From contig JAGQIY010001491.1 in the NCBI GenBank assembly GCA_020430865.1, positions 1 to 8,392 on the forward strand: 8,392 nucleotides of DNA. Reading direction: 5' to 3'. Position 1 is the first letter of the stretch, and each line of letters opens with the position of its first letter. This DNA comes from Myxococcales bacterium. Its GTDB lineage: Bacteria; Myxococcota; Polyangia; Polyangiales; Polyangiaceae. The translations under genes were made by a program, and so were the position numbers. Positions 1-6,538 of this stretch are shown piece by piece. The notes under the pieces were generated by a model, which was given only the letters and a program-made list of their open reading frames with translations, did not search any database and had not been told where the DNA came from.

Positions 1-2
1 CA

Positions 3-38
3 AGGGCCACCCGATGCACTGGGGAGGCTGGTGGCCCT
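3..38 (-). terminator. Possible terminator hairpin after the hypothetical gene
   Basis: Bases 3-11 and 30-38 are a perfect 9 bp inverted repeat (arm agggccacc) around an 18 nt loop. It lies just beyond the stop codon of the minus-strand gene at 45-728, where a terminator would be expected. There is no clear U-tract after the 3' arm and the loop is long, so it may be only a stable 3' hairpin or chance. The window ends here, so its surroundings cannot be seen. Confidence 0.3.
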
Positions 39-44
39 GTGCGC

Positions 45-728
45 TCAGCGCTCGAGGCGGGCCGCGATCTCCGAGAAGCGCGCGGAGAGCTCGCTCGCGA
101 GGTCGTGGAGTTCTTGGGCCGTGGCTCGATCCAGCTCGCCGGCGCGCTCCAGATCAGCGTAGCCGTGGAACTCCTTGGCTGCGTGCTTGCGCACGGCCTT
201 CAGCGCCTTCACGAACGCGGGCGTCGGAGCGCGTGCACCGGCTTCACTGGTGCAGCGCTGCAGGCTCGCCTCGTGCTGGAGGCGGTTGACGGTCCACTGC
301 TCGCGCTCCGACGCCTCGAGTAGCTTCGCTTGCACGCTCGCGGGCAAGTTCAGCACCGCGCGGAAGTGACTCATGCCGTTGTGGCGAAAGCGCCAGGCTT
401 CGTGCTGGTGGTAGACGTTGTAGATGCAGACCGAGCGGTAGAGAAAGAGCCCCGTCACTGGCAGATCCGGGATCTCCGACATCTTGCGGAAGGAGATGTG
501 CTTCGTCCCCAACTCGCGGAAACGATCCAGTGAGCCGTCGTAGAATCGATCCAGGACCAGCTTGCCCACCGCGAGACAGGTCTCGAGGTTGCTGCTGCCC
601 TGGAAGGGCTTGAGCCGAGTGATCAGATCACCCAGCTGGTGCTTGGTGGGAGTCAGCCCGTTGCCGGTCGAGGCCGGGAAAGACGAGCCAGTGCTATCGT
701 GGGAGGGGAAACCAGTGCTATCCGACAT
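45..728 (-). CDS. Hypothetical protein with repeated DSTG-type N-terminus (227 aa)
   Basis: I do not recognise a named family. Residues 1-24 are low complexity, with STG at residues 4, 12 and 20, an exact 8-residue period, and probably disordered. Residues about 45-150 form the likely conserved core: an AVGKLVLDRFY helix, then SFRKMSEIPDLPVTG, LYRSVCIYNV and SHFRAVLNLP, ending in a SEREQWTVNRL helix. The order (short helices, 'PDLPV', 'W.V..L') recalls small helical, possibly DNA-associated proteins that occur in several copies in myxobacterial genomes, but this is memory-based inference. Residues about 165-227 are charged, Ala/Glu/Arg-rich and probably helical or coiled coil. No signal peptide or membrane segment is seen. 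The ATG at 728 lacks an obvious Shine-Dalgarno sequence, and no Met lies nearer the core that would spare it. It lies downstream of valS on the same strand but 96 bp away with a hairpin between, so it is probably a separate unit. Confidence 0.75.
   Translation of the reverse strand: MSDSTGFPSHDSTGSSFPASTGNGLTPTKHQLGDLITRLKPFQGSSNLETCLAVGKLVLDRFYDGSLDRFRELGTKHISFRKMSEIPDLPVTGLFLYRSVCIYNVYHQHEAWRFRHNGMSHFRAVLNLPASVQAKLLEASEREQWTVNRLQHEASLQRCTSEAGARAPTPAFVKALKAVRKHAAKEFHGYADLERAGELDRATAQELHDLASELSARFSEIAARLER
651..722 (-). repeat. Three 24 bp direct-repeat units at the 5' end of the hypothetical gene
   Basis: Read on the minus strand, unit 1 (722-699) and unit 2 (698-675) both begin with the same 11 bases, GATAGCACTGG. 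Unit 3 (674-651) is diverged at the DNA level but keeps the STG tripeptide in phase. Each unit encodes 8 residues carrying STG. The repeat preserves reading frame, which fits in-frame expansion of a disordered N-terminal tail. Alternatively these are regulatory direct repeats and translation starts further in, but no good later start is visible. Confidence 0.6.
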
Positions 729-764
729 GCCCAGGAGTCGGCAGCTCTCAATCCGAGTTGCGTT

Positions 765-790
765 GAAAATCGGAAGCTCCCCCGATTTTC
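765..790 (-). terminator. Perfect 9 bp inverted repeat between valS and the next gene
   Basis: gaaaatcgg (765-773) and ccgattttc (782-790) are exact reverse complements around an 8 nt spacer. The element starts 34 bp beyond the valS stop codon. The arms end in AAAA/TTTT next to a CGG/CCG core, which resembles a weak intrinsic terminator working in either direction, so it could end valS transcripts. It also lies 37-62 bp upstream of the ATG at 728, so an operator for the hypothetical gene is an equal alternative. The rest of the 96 bp gap shows nothing else clear. Confidence 0.45.
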
Positions 791-824
791 CCGACGTCTG
801 GCCAAGTCGCCGAAATCACGGTGT

Positions 825-3629
825 TCAGCCCTCTAGCTCGGCCACCAACTGCTTCGCATCCTCGAGTCGTGCGCGCTGCGCCTCCAAGGAAGCCAGCTGC
901 TCGCGGACCTCCGCCACGACCTCTTGCGGGGCGTTCTGCAGGAACTTCGGATTCTCGAGGCGCTTCTGCAGCGAGACGACGTCCTTGTCGAGCTTCTTGA
1001 GGCCCCGCTCGATGCGCTCGCTCTCCTTGCTGGCCTCCACCAGCCCTTTCAGGCCCACGACCACATCAACCGCACCCACGACGGACACCACCGATCCGGC
1101 GAGCCGAGGTGCGTCAGGGGCTTGGACCTGAGGCGGACCGTCGGTCTTGACCAGCGTCTCGATCAGCACGTGCTGGGTGCTGAGCAGATCGCGCACGGCG
1201 GCGTCGGAGCTCTTCAGGGCGAGCGGTACCTTGGCCCCGGGGTGCACCTGGTACTCCGTGCGGATGGTGCGCGCCGCGCTGATCGCGCCCTGCAGGGTCT
1301 CGAGGTCCCGCTCTGCCGCCTCGTCGGCAGGTCCGACGCTCGCCGTGGGGTAGCTGCAGAGCGCGATGGATTCGGGGGAGTCATCGGGCCTTGGCACACG
1401 CTGCCACAGCTCCTCGGTGATGAACGGCATGTACGGGTGCAGCGCGCGCAGCGTCGCCTCGATCACGTAGGCCAGCGTGTTCCGGGTCTCGGTCTTCTCA
1501 GCGTCGCTGCCCGAGCTGAACACGGGCTTGCTGGCTTCGAGGTACCAGTCGCAGAGCTCGTCCCACAGGAAGTGGTAGAGAGCCTGCGTACCTTCATCCA
1601 GGCGGAAATCTTCGATGCCGCGTGTCGATTGCTCCACCGTCTTGCCGAGGCGCGAGAGAATCCAGCGGTTGATCAACAGCGTCGCCTTCGGGGGCTCGCC
1701 GGTCACCTGCGCGCTCTCTATGTGGGTGAGAGAGTAGCGGACGGCGTTGTAGACCTTGTTGCAGAAATTGCGATAGCCCTCGAAGCGCTTGGGGCTCAGC
1801 GCGATGCGCTTGGCCTGCGGTGAGTAGCTACACAGAGTCATGCGGAGCGCGTCCCCGCCGTAGGGTTCGAAGCCCTGGCCCATCTTGGCGGTCGATGGGT
1901 AGGCCTTCTGGAACTTCTTCAGCGCTTCGGCCTCGGGGGCCCCGGGAGATGCTTTGGCCACGACGCTCTTGAAATCGGCGCCGTGGATCAGATCCAGCGG
2001 GTCGATGGTGTTGCCCTTGACCTTGCTCATCTTCGCGCCGGTCTCGTCCACCACCATGCCGTGGAGCAGTACCCGGCGGAAAGGCACATCACCCATGAAG
2101 TGGAGGCCCATCATCATCATGCGCGCGACCCAGAAGAACAGGATGTCATAGCCGGTCTCCATGTCCGACGACGGGTAGAAGCGCTGCAGTGCTTCGGTCT
2201 GCTCTGGCCATCCCAGCGTCGAGAAGGGCCACAAGCCACTCGAGAACCAGGTGTCCAGCACATCGGGGTCCTGACGCAGCTCGGTATGCTGGCACTTCGA
2301 GCAAGCCGCAGGAGCCTCTCGTGCCACGTTGACGTGGTCGCACTTGGCGCAGAACCAGGCGGGGATCTGGTGGCCCCACCAGAGCTGACGGCTGATGCAC
2401 CAGTCCTGGATGTTCTCCAGCCAGTGGTTGTAGGTCTTCACCCACTCCTCGGGGCGGATCTCCGTACGGCCGTCCCTGACCGCCGCCAGCGCGGGCTTCG
2501 CCAGTGGCTCCATCTTCACGAACCACTGGGTGCTGATGATGGGCTCGACGATCGTGCCCGAGCGCTGCGAGCGGGGGAGCGTCATCGAGTGCTGGCGGCT
2601 GCCGCGCTCGAGCCCCAGCTCCGCAAGACGCTTCTTCACGGCCTTGCGCGCCGCGAAGCGCTCCATCCCTGCGAACTCCCCGGCCTGCTCGTTCAGCGTG
2701 CCGTCGAGGTTCATGATGTTGATCTCTTCGAGGCTATGCCGTTTCCCTGTGGCAAAATCGTTGAAGTCGTGGGCCGGCGTTACCTTCACGGCGCCGGTTC
2801 CGAACTCCATGTCGACCAGGATGTCATCGAGCACGATGGGCACCTCGCGGTCCACGAAGGGATGCCTCAGCTTCTTGCCGTGGAGGTGCTGGTAGCGGGG
2901 ATCTTCAGGGTGCACGGCCACCGCGGTGTCGCCGAGCATGGTCTCCGGGCGGGTCGTGGCGACGACCAGCTCCTTCGCTCCGTCGCCTTCAGGGTCGATC
3001 ACGGCGTAGGCGAACTCGTACAGCTCACCGCTCACCCCCTCCTCCTGCTCGACCTCGAGATCCGACAGGACAGTGCGTGACTCGACGTCCCAGTTCACCA
3101 GGCGGGTGTCGCGGTAGATCAGGCCTTCTTCGTACAACCGAACGAACGCCTCCGTTACCGCGCGGTTCAGGTCGGGATCCATCGTGAAGCGCAGGCGATC
3201 CCAGTCGGCAGAGCAACCGAGCACCTGCATCTGCTTGAGGATGCGGCCGCCGCTCTCCTCCTTCCATTTCCAGACGCGCTCGATGAAAGCCTCGCGGCCC
3301 AGGTCGTGGCGCGTCAGGTTCTCACGCTTCAGCTGACGCTCGACCACGGTCTGGGTCGCGATCCCGGCGTGATCCATGCCGGGTTGCCAGAGCGCGTTGT
3401 AGCCCTGCATGCGCTTGTGGCGAACCAGGACGTCCTGGATGGTGCCGAACAGGGCGTGCCCCATGTGGAGCGAGCCCGTGACGTTGGGCGGCGGCATCGA
3501 GACGACGTAGGTTGGCCGTTGATCGCCGCCTTCGGTGCTGGCGCGGAACACGCCGTGATCCATCCAGTACTGGTACCAGCGGGGTTCCACCTCTGCGGGT
3601 TCGTAGGCCTTCGGCATCTCGGAGGACAT
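825..3629 (-). CDS. valS: Valyl-tRNA synthetase (ValRS), 934 aa
   Basis: Class I aminoacyl-tRNA synthetase that charges tRNA-Val with valine in the cytoplasm and edits mischarged threonine. In order: the Rossmann-fold HIGH motif reads HMGH (residues 55-58, after PPPNVTGSL); the CP1 editing domain carries TTRPETMLGDTAVAVHP (about 222-240); WCISRQLWWGHQIP is at about 410; a CxxC...CxxC pair (about 425-445) is probably a zinc site; the KMSKS loop reads KMSKV at 533-537; GYRNFCNKVYNAVR opens the anticodon-binding domain; and a charged C-terminal coiled coil (about 865-934) is the usual tRNA-binding arm. Between the KMSKS loop and 'EPYGGDALRMTL' is an extra segment of about 40 residues comparable to that in the E. 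coli enzyme. The ATG at 3629 (MSSEMPKAY) is preferred: the open frame runs further to 3746, but that stretch is Arg/Ser-rich, unlike ValRS, and overlaps the divergent gene's start. No strong Shine-Dalgarno sequence is present. An alternative start is the Met at codon 5. Confidence 0.97.
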   Translation of the reverse strand: MSSEMPKAYEPAEVEPRWYQYWMDHGVFRASTEGGDQRPTYVVSMPPPNVTGSLHMGHALFGTIQDVLVRHKRMQGYNALWQPGMDHAGIATQTVVERQLKRENLTRHDLGREAFIERVWKWKEESGGRILKQMQVLGCSADWDRLRFTMDPDLNRAVTEAFVRLYEEGLIYRDTRLVNWDVESRTVLSDLEVEQEEGVSGELYEFAYAVIDPEGDGAKELVVATTRPETMLGDTAVAVHPEDPRYQHLHGKKLRHPFVDREVPIVLDDILVDMEFGTGAVKVTPAHDFNDFATGKRHSLEEINIMNLDGTLNEQAGEFAGMERFAARKAVKKRLAELGLERGSRQHSMTLPRSQRSGTIVEPIISTQWFVKMEPLAKPALAAVRDGRTEIRPEEWVKTYNHWLENIQDWCISRQLWWGHQIPAWFCAKCDHVNVAREAPAACSKCQHTELRQDPDVLDTWFSSGLWPFSTLGWPEQTEALQRFYPSSDMETGYDILFFWVARMMMMGLHFMGDVPFRRVLLHGMVVDETGAKMSKVKGNTIDPLDLIHGADFKSVVAKASPGAPEAEALKKFQKAYPSTAKMGQGFEPYGGDALRMTLCSYSPQAKRIALSPKRFEGYRNFCNKVYNAVRYSLTHIESAQVTGEPPKATLLINRWILSRLGKTVEQSTRGIEDFRLDEGTQALYHFLWDELCDWYLEASKPVFSSGSDAEKTETRNTLAYVIEATLRALHPYMPFITEELWQRVPRPDDSPESIALCSYPTASVGPADEAAERDLETLQGAISAARTIRTEYQVHPGAKVPLALKSSDAAVRDLLSTQHVLIETLVKTDGPPQVQAPDAPRLAGSVVSVVGAVDVVVGLKGLVEASKESERIERGLKKLDKDVVSLQKRLENPKFLQNAPQEVVAEVREQLASLEAQRARLEDAKQLVAELEG

Positions 3630-3637
3630 GGCGGCGG

Positions 3638-3666
3638 AACGTAGTGTGTGGATGCGGCTCCCGCAA
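3638..3666 (-). promoter_or_regulatory. Candidate valS promoter
   Basis: On the minus strand TTGCGG (3666-3661) and TACGTT (3643-3638) are separated by exactly 17 bp, a sigma-70-like layout with 3/6 matches in each box. The -10 box ends 8 bases before the valS ATG, so transcription would begin at or next to the start codon. That would explain the missing Shine-Dalgarno sequence. The boxes are weak and the call rests on spacing. Confidence 0.25.
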
Positions 3667-3707
3667 TCTGAAGCTGGGCTTGCCAGCCGTCGGGTGCGGG
3701 TCTCGGC

Positions 3708-3713
3708 TATAGT
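3708..3713 (+). promoter_or_regulatory. Candidate -10 box for the GST-like gene
   Basis: TATAGT (5/6 match to TATAAT) ends 7 bases before the ATG at 3721. A start point at the usual distance would fall at about the A of the ATG, giving a leaderless mRNA; no Shine-Dalgarno sequence precedes this ATG. A TTGCCA at 3680-3685 is too far upstream (22 bp spacer) to be a good -35 box. Confidence 0.35.
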
Positions 3714-3720
3714 CGGCAAC

Positions 3721-4464
3721 ATGCTGCGGCTCATCACCATCCCCATCAGCCACTACTGCGAGAAGGCTCGCTGGGCGCTGGACCGCGCCCGACTCCCCTA
3801 CGAGGAGGTCGCGAAGCTACCGGGCGTGCACTTGCTCACGACTCGGAAGTACCACCGCAGGGGCACGGTCCCAGTGCTGGTCCACGACGGGGGCGCGATC
3901 GTGGAATCCACGGAGATCCTGCGCTGGGTGGACTCGCGCTGTCCCTCGGTTCAGCACCTGTTTCCCGAGGGCGGCGGCGCGGCCGAGAACGAGCGCTGGG
4001 TCGAGTTGTTCGACCGCAAGCTCGGCCCAGCCACGCGCCTGCTCGGCTACAGCGAGTTGCTGCCCGATCCGCAGACGTTCCTGGCGCAGATGCGACGGGT
4101 GTACCAGGGCCCGTCCCGGGCGGTCCTCCCCGTGTTGCTCCCGCTGGCGGCTGCGGGGATCCGGCGGCGTTATGGCGTCGACGCCGAGCGCGCTCGACGT
4201 GCCCACACCCGATGTCGGGAGGTGTTCGCCGAGGTCGCGCAGGCGCTGGACTCTCAGGGCTCGACGTATCTCTCGGGGGAACGCTTCAGCGCTGCGGATC
4301 TCACCTTCGCCGCCCTGGCCGCGCCGCTCCTCTTGCCCCCGCGCTACGGCGGCGGATTCCTGGCCAAAGACGACATGCCCGCCGGCTTTCAGGCGCTGGT
4401 CGAGGAGTTCCGTGACCACCCTGCGGGACGCTTTGCCCTGGGGATCTACGAGCGGCACCGTTGA
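3721..4464 (+). CDS. Glutathione S-transferase-like protein (247 aa)
   Basis: Cytosolic GST-fold protein, probably a glutathione-dependent conjugating or thiol-transfer enzyme; the substrate cannot be read from the sequence. The N-terminal thioredoxin-like domain (residues 1 to about 80) starts with beta strand LRLITIPIS, then SHYCEKARWAL (10-20), where Cys13 at the helix start is in the position used by Cys-type GSTs. The cis-proline motif VP is at 50-51 and the gamma-glutamyl-binding ES at 62-63, within VESTEILRWVD. The C-terminal helical domain (about 95-247) contains YLSGERFSAADLTFAALAAPL, the usual N-capping-box region of GSTs (consensus G..(S/T)xAD). The ATG at 3721 is chosen because the fold starts immediately after it. 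The frame stays open back to 3628, but that extension overlaps the valS promoter region and is not GST-like. It stands alone, divergent from valS and convergent with the HDOD gene 27 bp downstream. Confidence 0.85.
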   Translation: MLRLITIPISHYCEKARWALDRARLPYEEVAKLPGVHLLTTRKYHRRGTVPVLVHDGGAIVESTEILRWVDSRCPSVQHLFPEGGGAAENERWVELFDRKLGPATRLLGYSELLPDPQTFLAQMRRVYQGPSRAVLPVLLPLAAAGIRRRYGVDAERARRAHTRCREVFAEVAQALDSQGSTYLSGERFSAADLTFAALAAPLLLPPRYGGGFLAKDDMPAGFQALVEEFRDHPAGRFALGIYERHR

Positions 4465-4491
4465 GCGGACGGCAGGCGTCGCGGTCCTGGT

Positions 4492-5349
4492 TCAGCTCGG
4501 AGGTGAGAGCAGGTCCACCGCATGTTCGATGATCGCGGCGGCGTCCTCACCGTTCACGCCCAGGAGCGCCAGGCGCCCGAGATCCAGCGCCTCGTCATCG
4601 GGGCGATCCTCCGCCTCGGCGATCACCGCGGAGGTGAGGAGATCGGCGATCTGCACCAGGCGCACGGGGAGCGTCAGCTCCAGGCTCGGGCGGTGGTGCG
4701 CTCCACACACGTCCACGACGTCCTGCGGCAGCTTCCAGGCTCGGGCCACGTCTTCACCAGCTTCCGCGTGGTAACGTTCGACCAGTACCGCTGCTTCGAT
4801 GGCGGAAGGCGGCTTCTCCAGTCGATCGAGGAGGCGATAGACCCGAGCCTCACCGAGGTCGTGGAGCAGGCCGATCAAGTATGCATCGCTGTAGCGCACT
4901 CCAAGTTCGCTGCAGGCGGCCCGCGCCACGACTCCGCTCACCACCGCGCGGTCGTAGCTCCGCCTGACTTGCGGACCGAAGTGGAGCAGCCCGACACTGG
5001 AGCAGGCGTAGACGATCTGGAGCAAGAGGTCGCGGCTGCTGGAGAGCCCGATGCGAACCAGCGCGTCCTGGATCGAGGGCACCTCGCGTCCTCTGGAGTA
5101 GAGCGCGGAGTTGGCGACGGAGAGGAAGCGGGCGGCGATCGGCGGATCCGAACGGATCAACTCGCTGAGAGATGCCAGATCGGCGTTCGGGTTCTCGACC
5201 AGCTCGATGGCGCGGGTGGCCGCCTCGGGGAGCAGCGGCAGGCCGATCAAGGCCGACTCCAGCAGCTCCTGGAGCTGCAGCTCAGCAGTGCTGGGGACGA
5301 CCTCTACCACGTCGGGCTCGATTCGTGAGTATTCAGGGATGGCGATCAA
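4492..5349 (-). CDS. HDOD domain protein (285 aa)
   Basis: HDOD domains are non-enzymatic relatives of HD phosphohydrolases, found as adaptors in bacterial signalling, often with c-di-GMP enzymes. A short leader (1-25) precedes the domain (about 26-240). Its hallmark is SDPPIAARFLSVANSALYS (67-85), followed by SIQDALVRIGLSSSRDLLLQ. The HD-like part keeps H163-D164 in GLLHDLGE, H194 in YHAEAGE, H218-H219 in GAHHRP and a later Asp in IADLL. The usual first histidine (W.HS in many HDODs) appears replaced in SYDRAV, and the Lys of HDxGK is Glu. No transmembrane segment is seen. The start is TTG at 5349: the protein has no internal methionine, and GAGG sits 5 nt upstream. It is the second gene of an operon, 35 bp after the diguanylate cyclase, so it probably acts with it. 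A gap of 27 bp separates its stop from the convergent GST gene. Confidence 0.9.
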   Translation of the reverse strand: MIAIPEYSRIEPDVVEVVPSTAELQLQELLESALIGLPLLPEAATRAIELVENPNADLASLSELIRSDPPIAARFLSVANSALYSRGREVPSIQDALVRIGLSSSRDLLLQIVYACSSVGLLHFGPQVRRSYDRAVVSGVVARAACSELGVRYSDAYLIGLLHDLGEARVYRLLDRLEKPPSAIEAAVLVERYHAEAGEDVARAWKLPQDVVDVCGAHHRPSLELTLPVRLVQIADLLTSAVIAEAEDRPDDEALDLGRLALLGVNGEDAAAIIEHAVDLLSPPS

Positions 5350-5354
5350 GGCTG

Positions 5355-5358
5355 CCTC
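5355..5358 (-). promoter_or_regulatory. Ribosome binding site deciding the TTG start of the HDOD gene
   Basis: GAGG on the minus strand with a 5 nt spacer to the TTG at 5349-5347. Since the HDOD frame contains no ATG at all, this is the best visible evidence for where translation begins. Confidence 0.55.
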
Positions 5359-5384
5359 GTCGGTCGTGAGGGTTTCGGTTTGGG

Positions 5385-6500
5385 TCAGCGCTCGAGGCCG
5401 CGAGCTGCGCGGGTCTTCGGCGTGGCAGGGATGGTCTTTCGTCCATTGCCGTGGGGAATTGCTCTGAGGGTCGGTCGCTCGGCGCCGCCTGGGGGAGGTG
5501 GAACGAGGCTGTCCCGAGTCGCGATCGTGACTCGATTGCGTCCCGCTCGCTTGGAGTCGTAGAGCGCCCGGTCTGCTCGGCGCAGCATCGCCTCGACGGA
5601 GTCGAACGGCTTCTCCGCGTCGTGAGCGGCGACGCCCACGCTCACGCTGACCCGCGCCGGACCCTTGATCGGAGAAAGATCGAGCGTAGCCACGGCCTGT
5701 CGGTGGCGCTCAGCGACCGAGTGAGCGACGGGTCCGGAGACACCACGAATCAGCACGACGAACTCCTCACCCCCGAACCGCCCGACCACGTCGCCAGCGC
5801 GAGCGCCGTCCTGGAGTCGGGCAGCGATGGCCTTCAACACCTCGTCTCCGACGGCGTGACCATGGGTGTCGTTGACCGCCTTGAAGTGGTCGACGTCGAC
5901 GAACAGCAAGCCGAACTGATGGCCTGCGTCGAACAGGTCGCGAATGTGACGTTCGAGAGCCCGTCTGTTGAGTACTCCCGTCAGCGGGTCGGTGTGTGAA
6001 TCCTCACGGATCACATTTCGCTCGGCGCGAACGCGCGCGAGGGTGTCTCGGTAGCGCTTGTTGCGCAAGGCGACGTGGATCCGCGCCTTGATCTCCTCCA
6101 GGCGACTCGGTGCCAGGCTCAGCACGTCGTCGGCGCCGGCGATCAGCGCGCGGGCTGCGACCCGGGCGCTCGGGTATTCCTTGGAGACCAGCAGCACCGG
6201 CGTGTGCCGGCACTGCGCCATGGCCTTGAGCTCTCCGCAGATCTCCAGGCCCTGCTGGGGGCAGGCAGCGTTGAGATCCAGCGCCAGCAAGATCAGGTCG
6301 GGACGGATCTCATTCACGCGCTTGCGAAGCGTGAGCGTCTCGTCTGCGCAGGAGACCTCGTAGCCGAGGTTCTGGCAGCTCGCCTCGAGCACCCGCTTGC
6401 TGGTGCGACAGGCGGTGACGATCAGCACCCGCGGGGGGTGCTCGTCCTCACTCGGCGCGGTGGAGTTCTCGGGCGACGCGAGATCGAATACTGCGGTCAC
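5385..6500 (-). CDS. Receiver-GGDEF diguanylate cyclase with degenerate receiver (371 aa)
   Basis: Makes cyclic di-GMP from two GTP. Residues 24-145 are a CheY-like receiver and about 167-328 a GGDEF domain. The GGDEF domain looks active: DPLTGVLNRRAL (171-182), FVDVDHFKAVNDTHGH (200-215) with the metal-binding Asp, and GGEEF (243-247). RAGD at 234-237, five residues before it, is the inhibitory I-site (RxxD), so product feedback is expected. The receiver is odd: the acidic pair expected after the first strand (LIVDD) reads LIVTAC (26-31), the conserved Lys near AGADDVLS is missing, and the only candidate phospho-acceptor is Asp75 in LALDLN, offset from the usual place. The tail from about 329 is Pro- and Arg-rich. 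The start is uncertain: GTG at 6500 is preferred because the frame's upstream TTG at 6548 sits in the U-rich tail of a terminator with no Shine-Dalgarno sequence; GAAGGG lies close before the GTG. It leads an operon with the HDOD gene. Confidence 0.93.
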   Translation of the reverse strand: MTAVFDLASPENSTAPSEDEHPPRVLIVTACRTSKRVLEASCQNLGYEVSCADETLTLRKRVNEIRPDLILLALDLNAACPQQGLEICGELKAMAQCRHTPVLLVSKEYPSARVAARALIAGADDVLSLAPSRLEEIKARIHVALRNKRYRDTLARVRAERNVIREDSHTDPLTGVLNRRALERHIRDLFDAGHQFGLLFVDVDHFKAVNDTHGHAVGDEVLKAIAARLQDGARAGDVVGRFGGEEFVVLIRGVSGPVAHSVAERHRQAVATLDLSPIKGPARVSVSVGVAAHDAEKPFDSVEAMLRRADRALYDSKRAGRNRVTIATRDSLVPPPPGGAERPTLRAIPHGNGRKTIPATPKTRAARGLER

Positions 6501-6538
6501 GCCCTTCAGAACGACTGCGGCTCCGGAACCTGAAGAGA

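Noticed and set aside
924..1823. 299-codon open frame on the plus strand antisense to valS
   Set aside because: Also a shadow of valS, with atypical composition and no ribosome binding site.
1983..3080. 365-codon open frame on the plus strand antisense to valS
   Set aside because: Shadow frame of a GC-rich conserved gene; its protein is Arg/His/Leu-rich with no recognisable domain, and valS explains the DNA fully.
3628..3720. N-terminal extension of the GST-like frame by 31 codons
   Set aside because: It overlaps the valS start and promoter region, does not look like a GST N-terminus, and the fold begins directly at the ATG at 3721.
3630..3746. 39-residue N-terminal extension of valS
   Set aside because: Arg/Ser-rich and unlike ValRS, and it would overlap the divergent GST gene; the ATG at 3629 suits the family length.
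4465..4491. Bidirectional terminator in the convergent GST/HDOD gap
   Set aside because: Only 4-5 bp imperfect pairings and no T-run are present; not enough to call.
4522..5328. 268-codon plus-strand frame opposite the HDOD gene
   Set aside because: Antisense shadow; the HDOD reading has diagnostic motifs.
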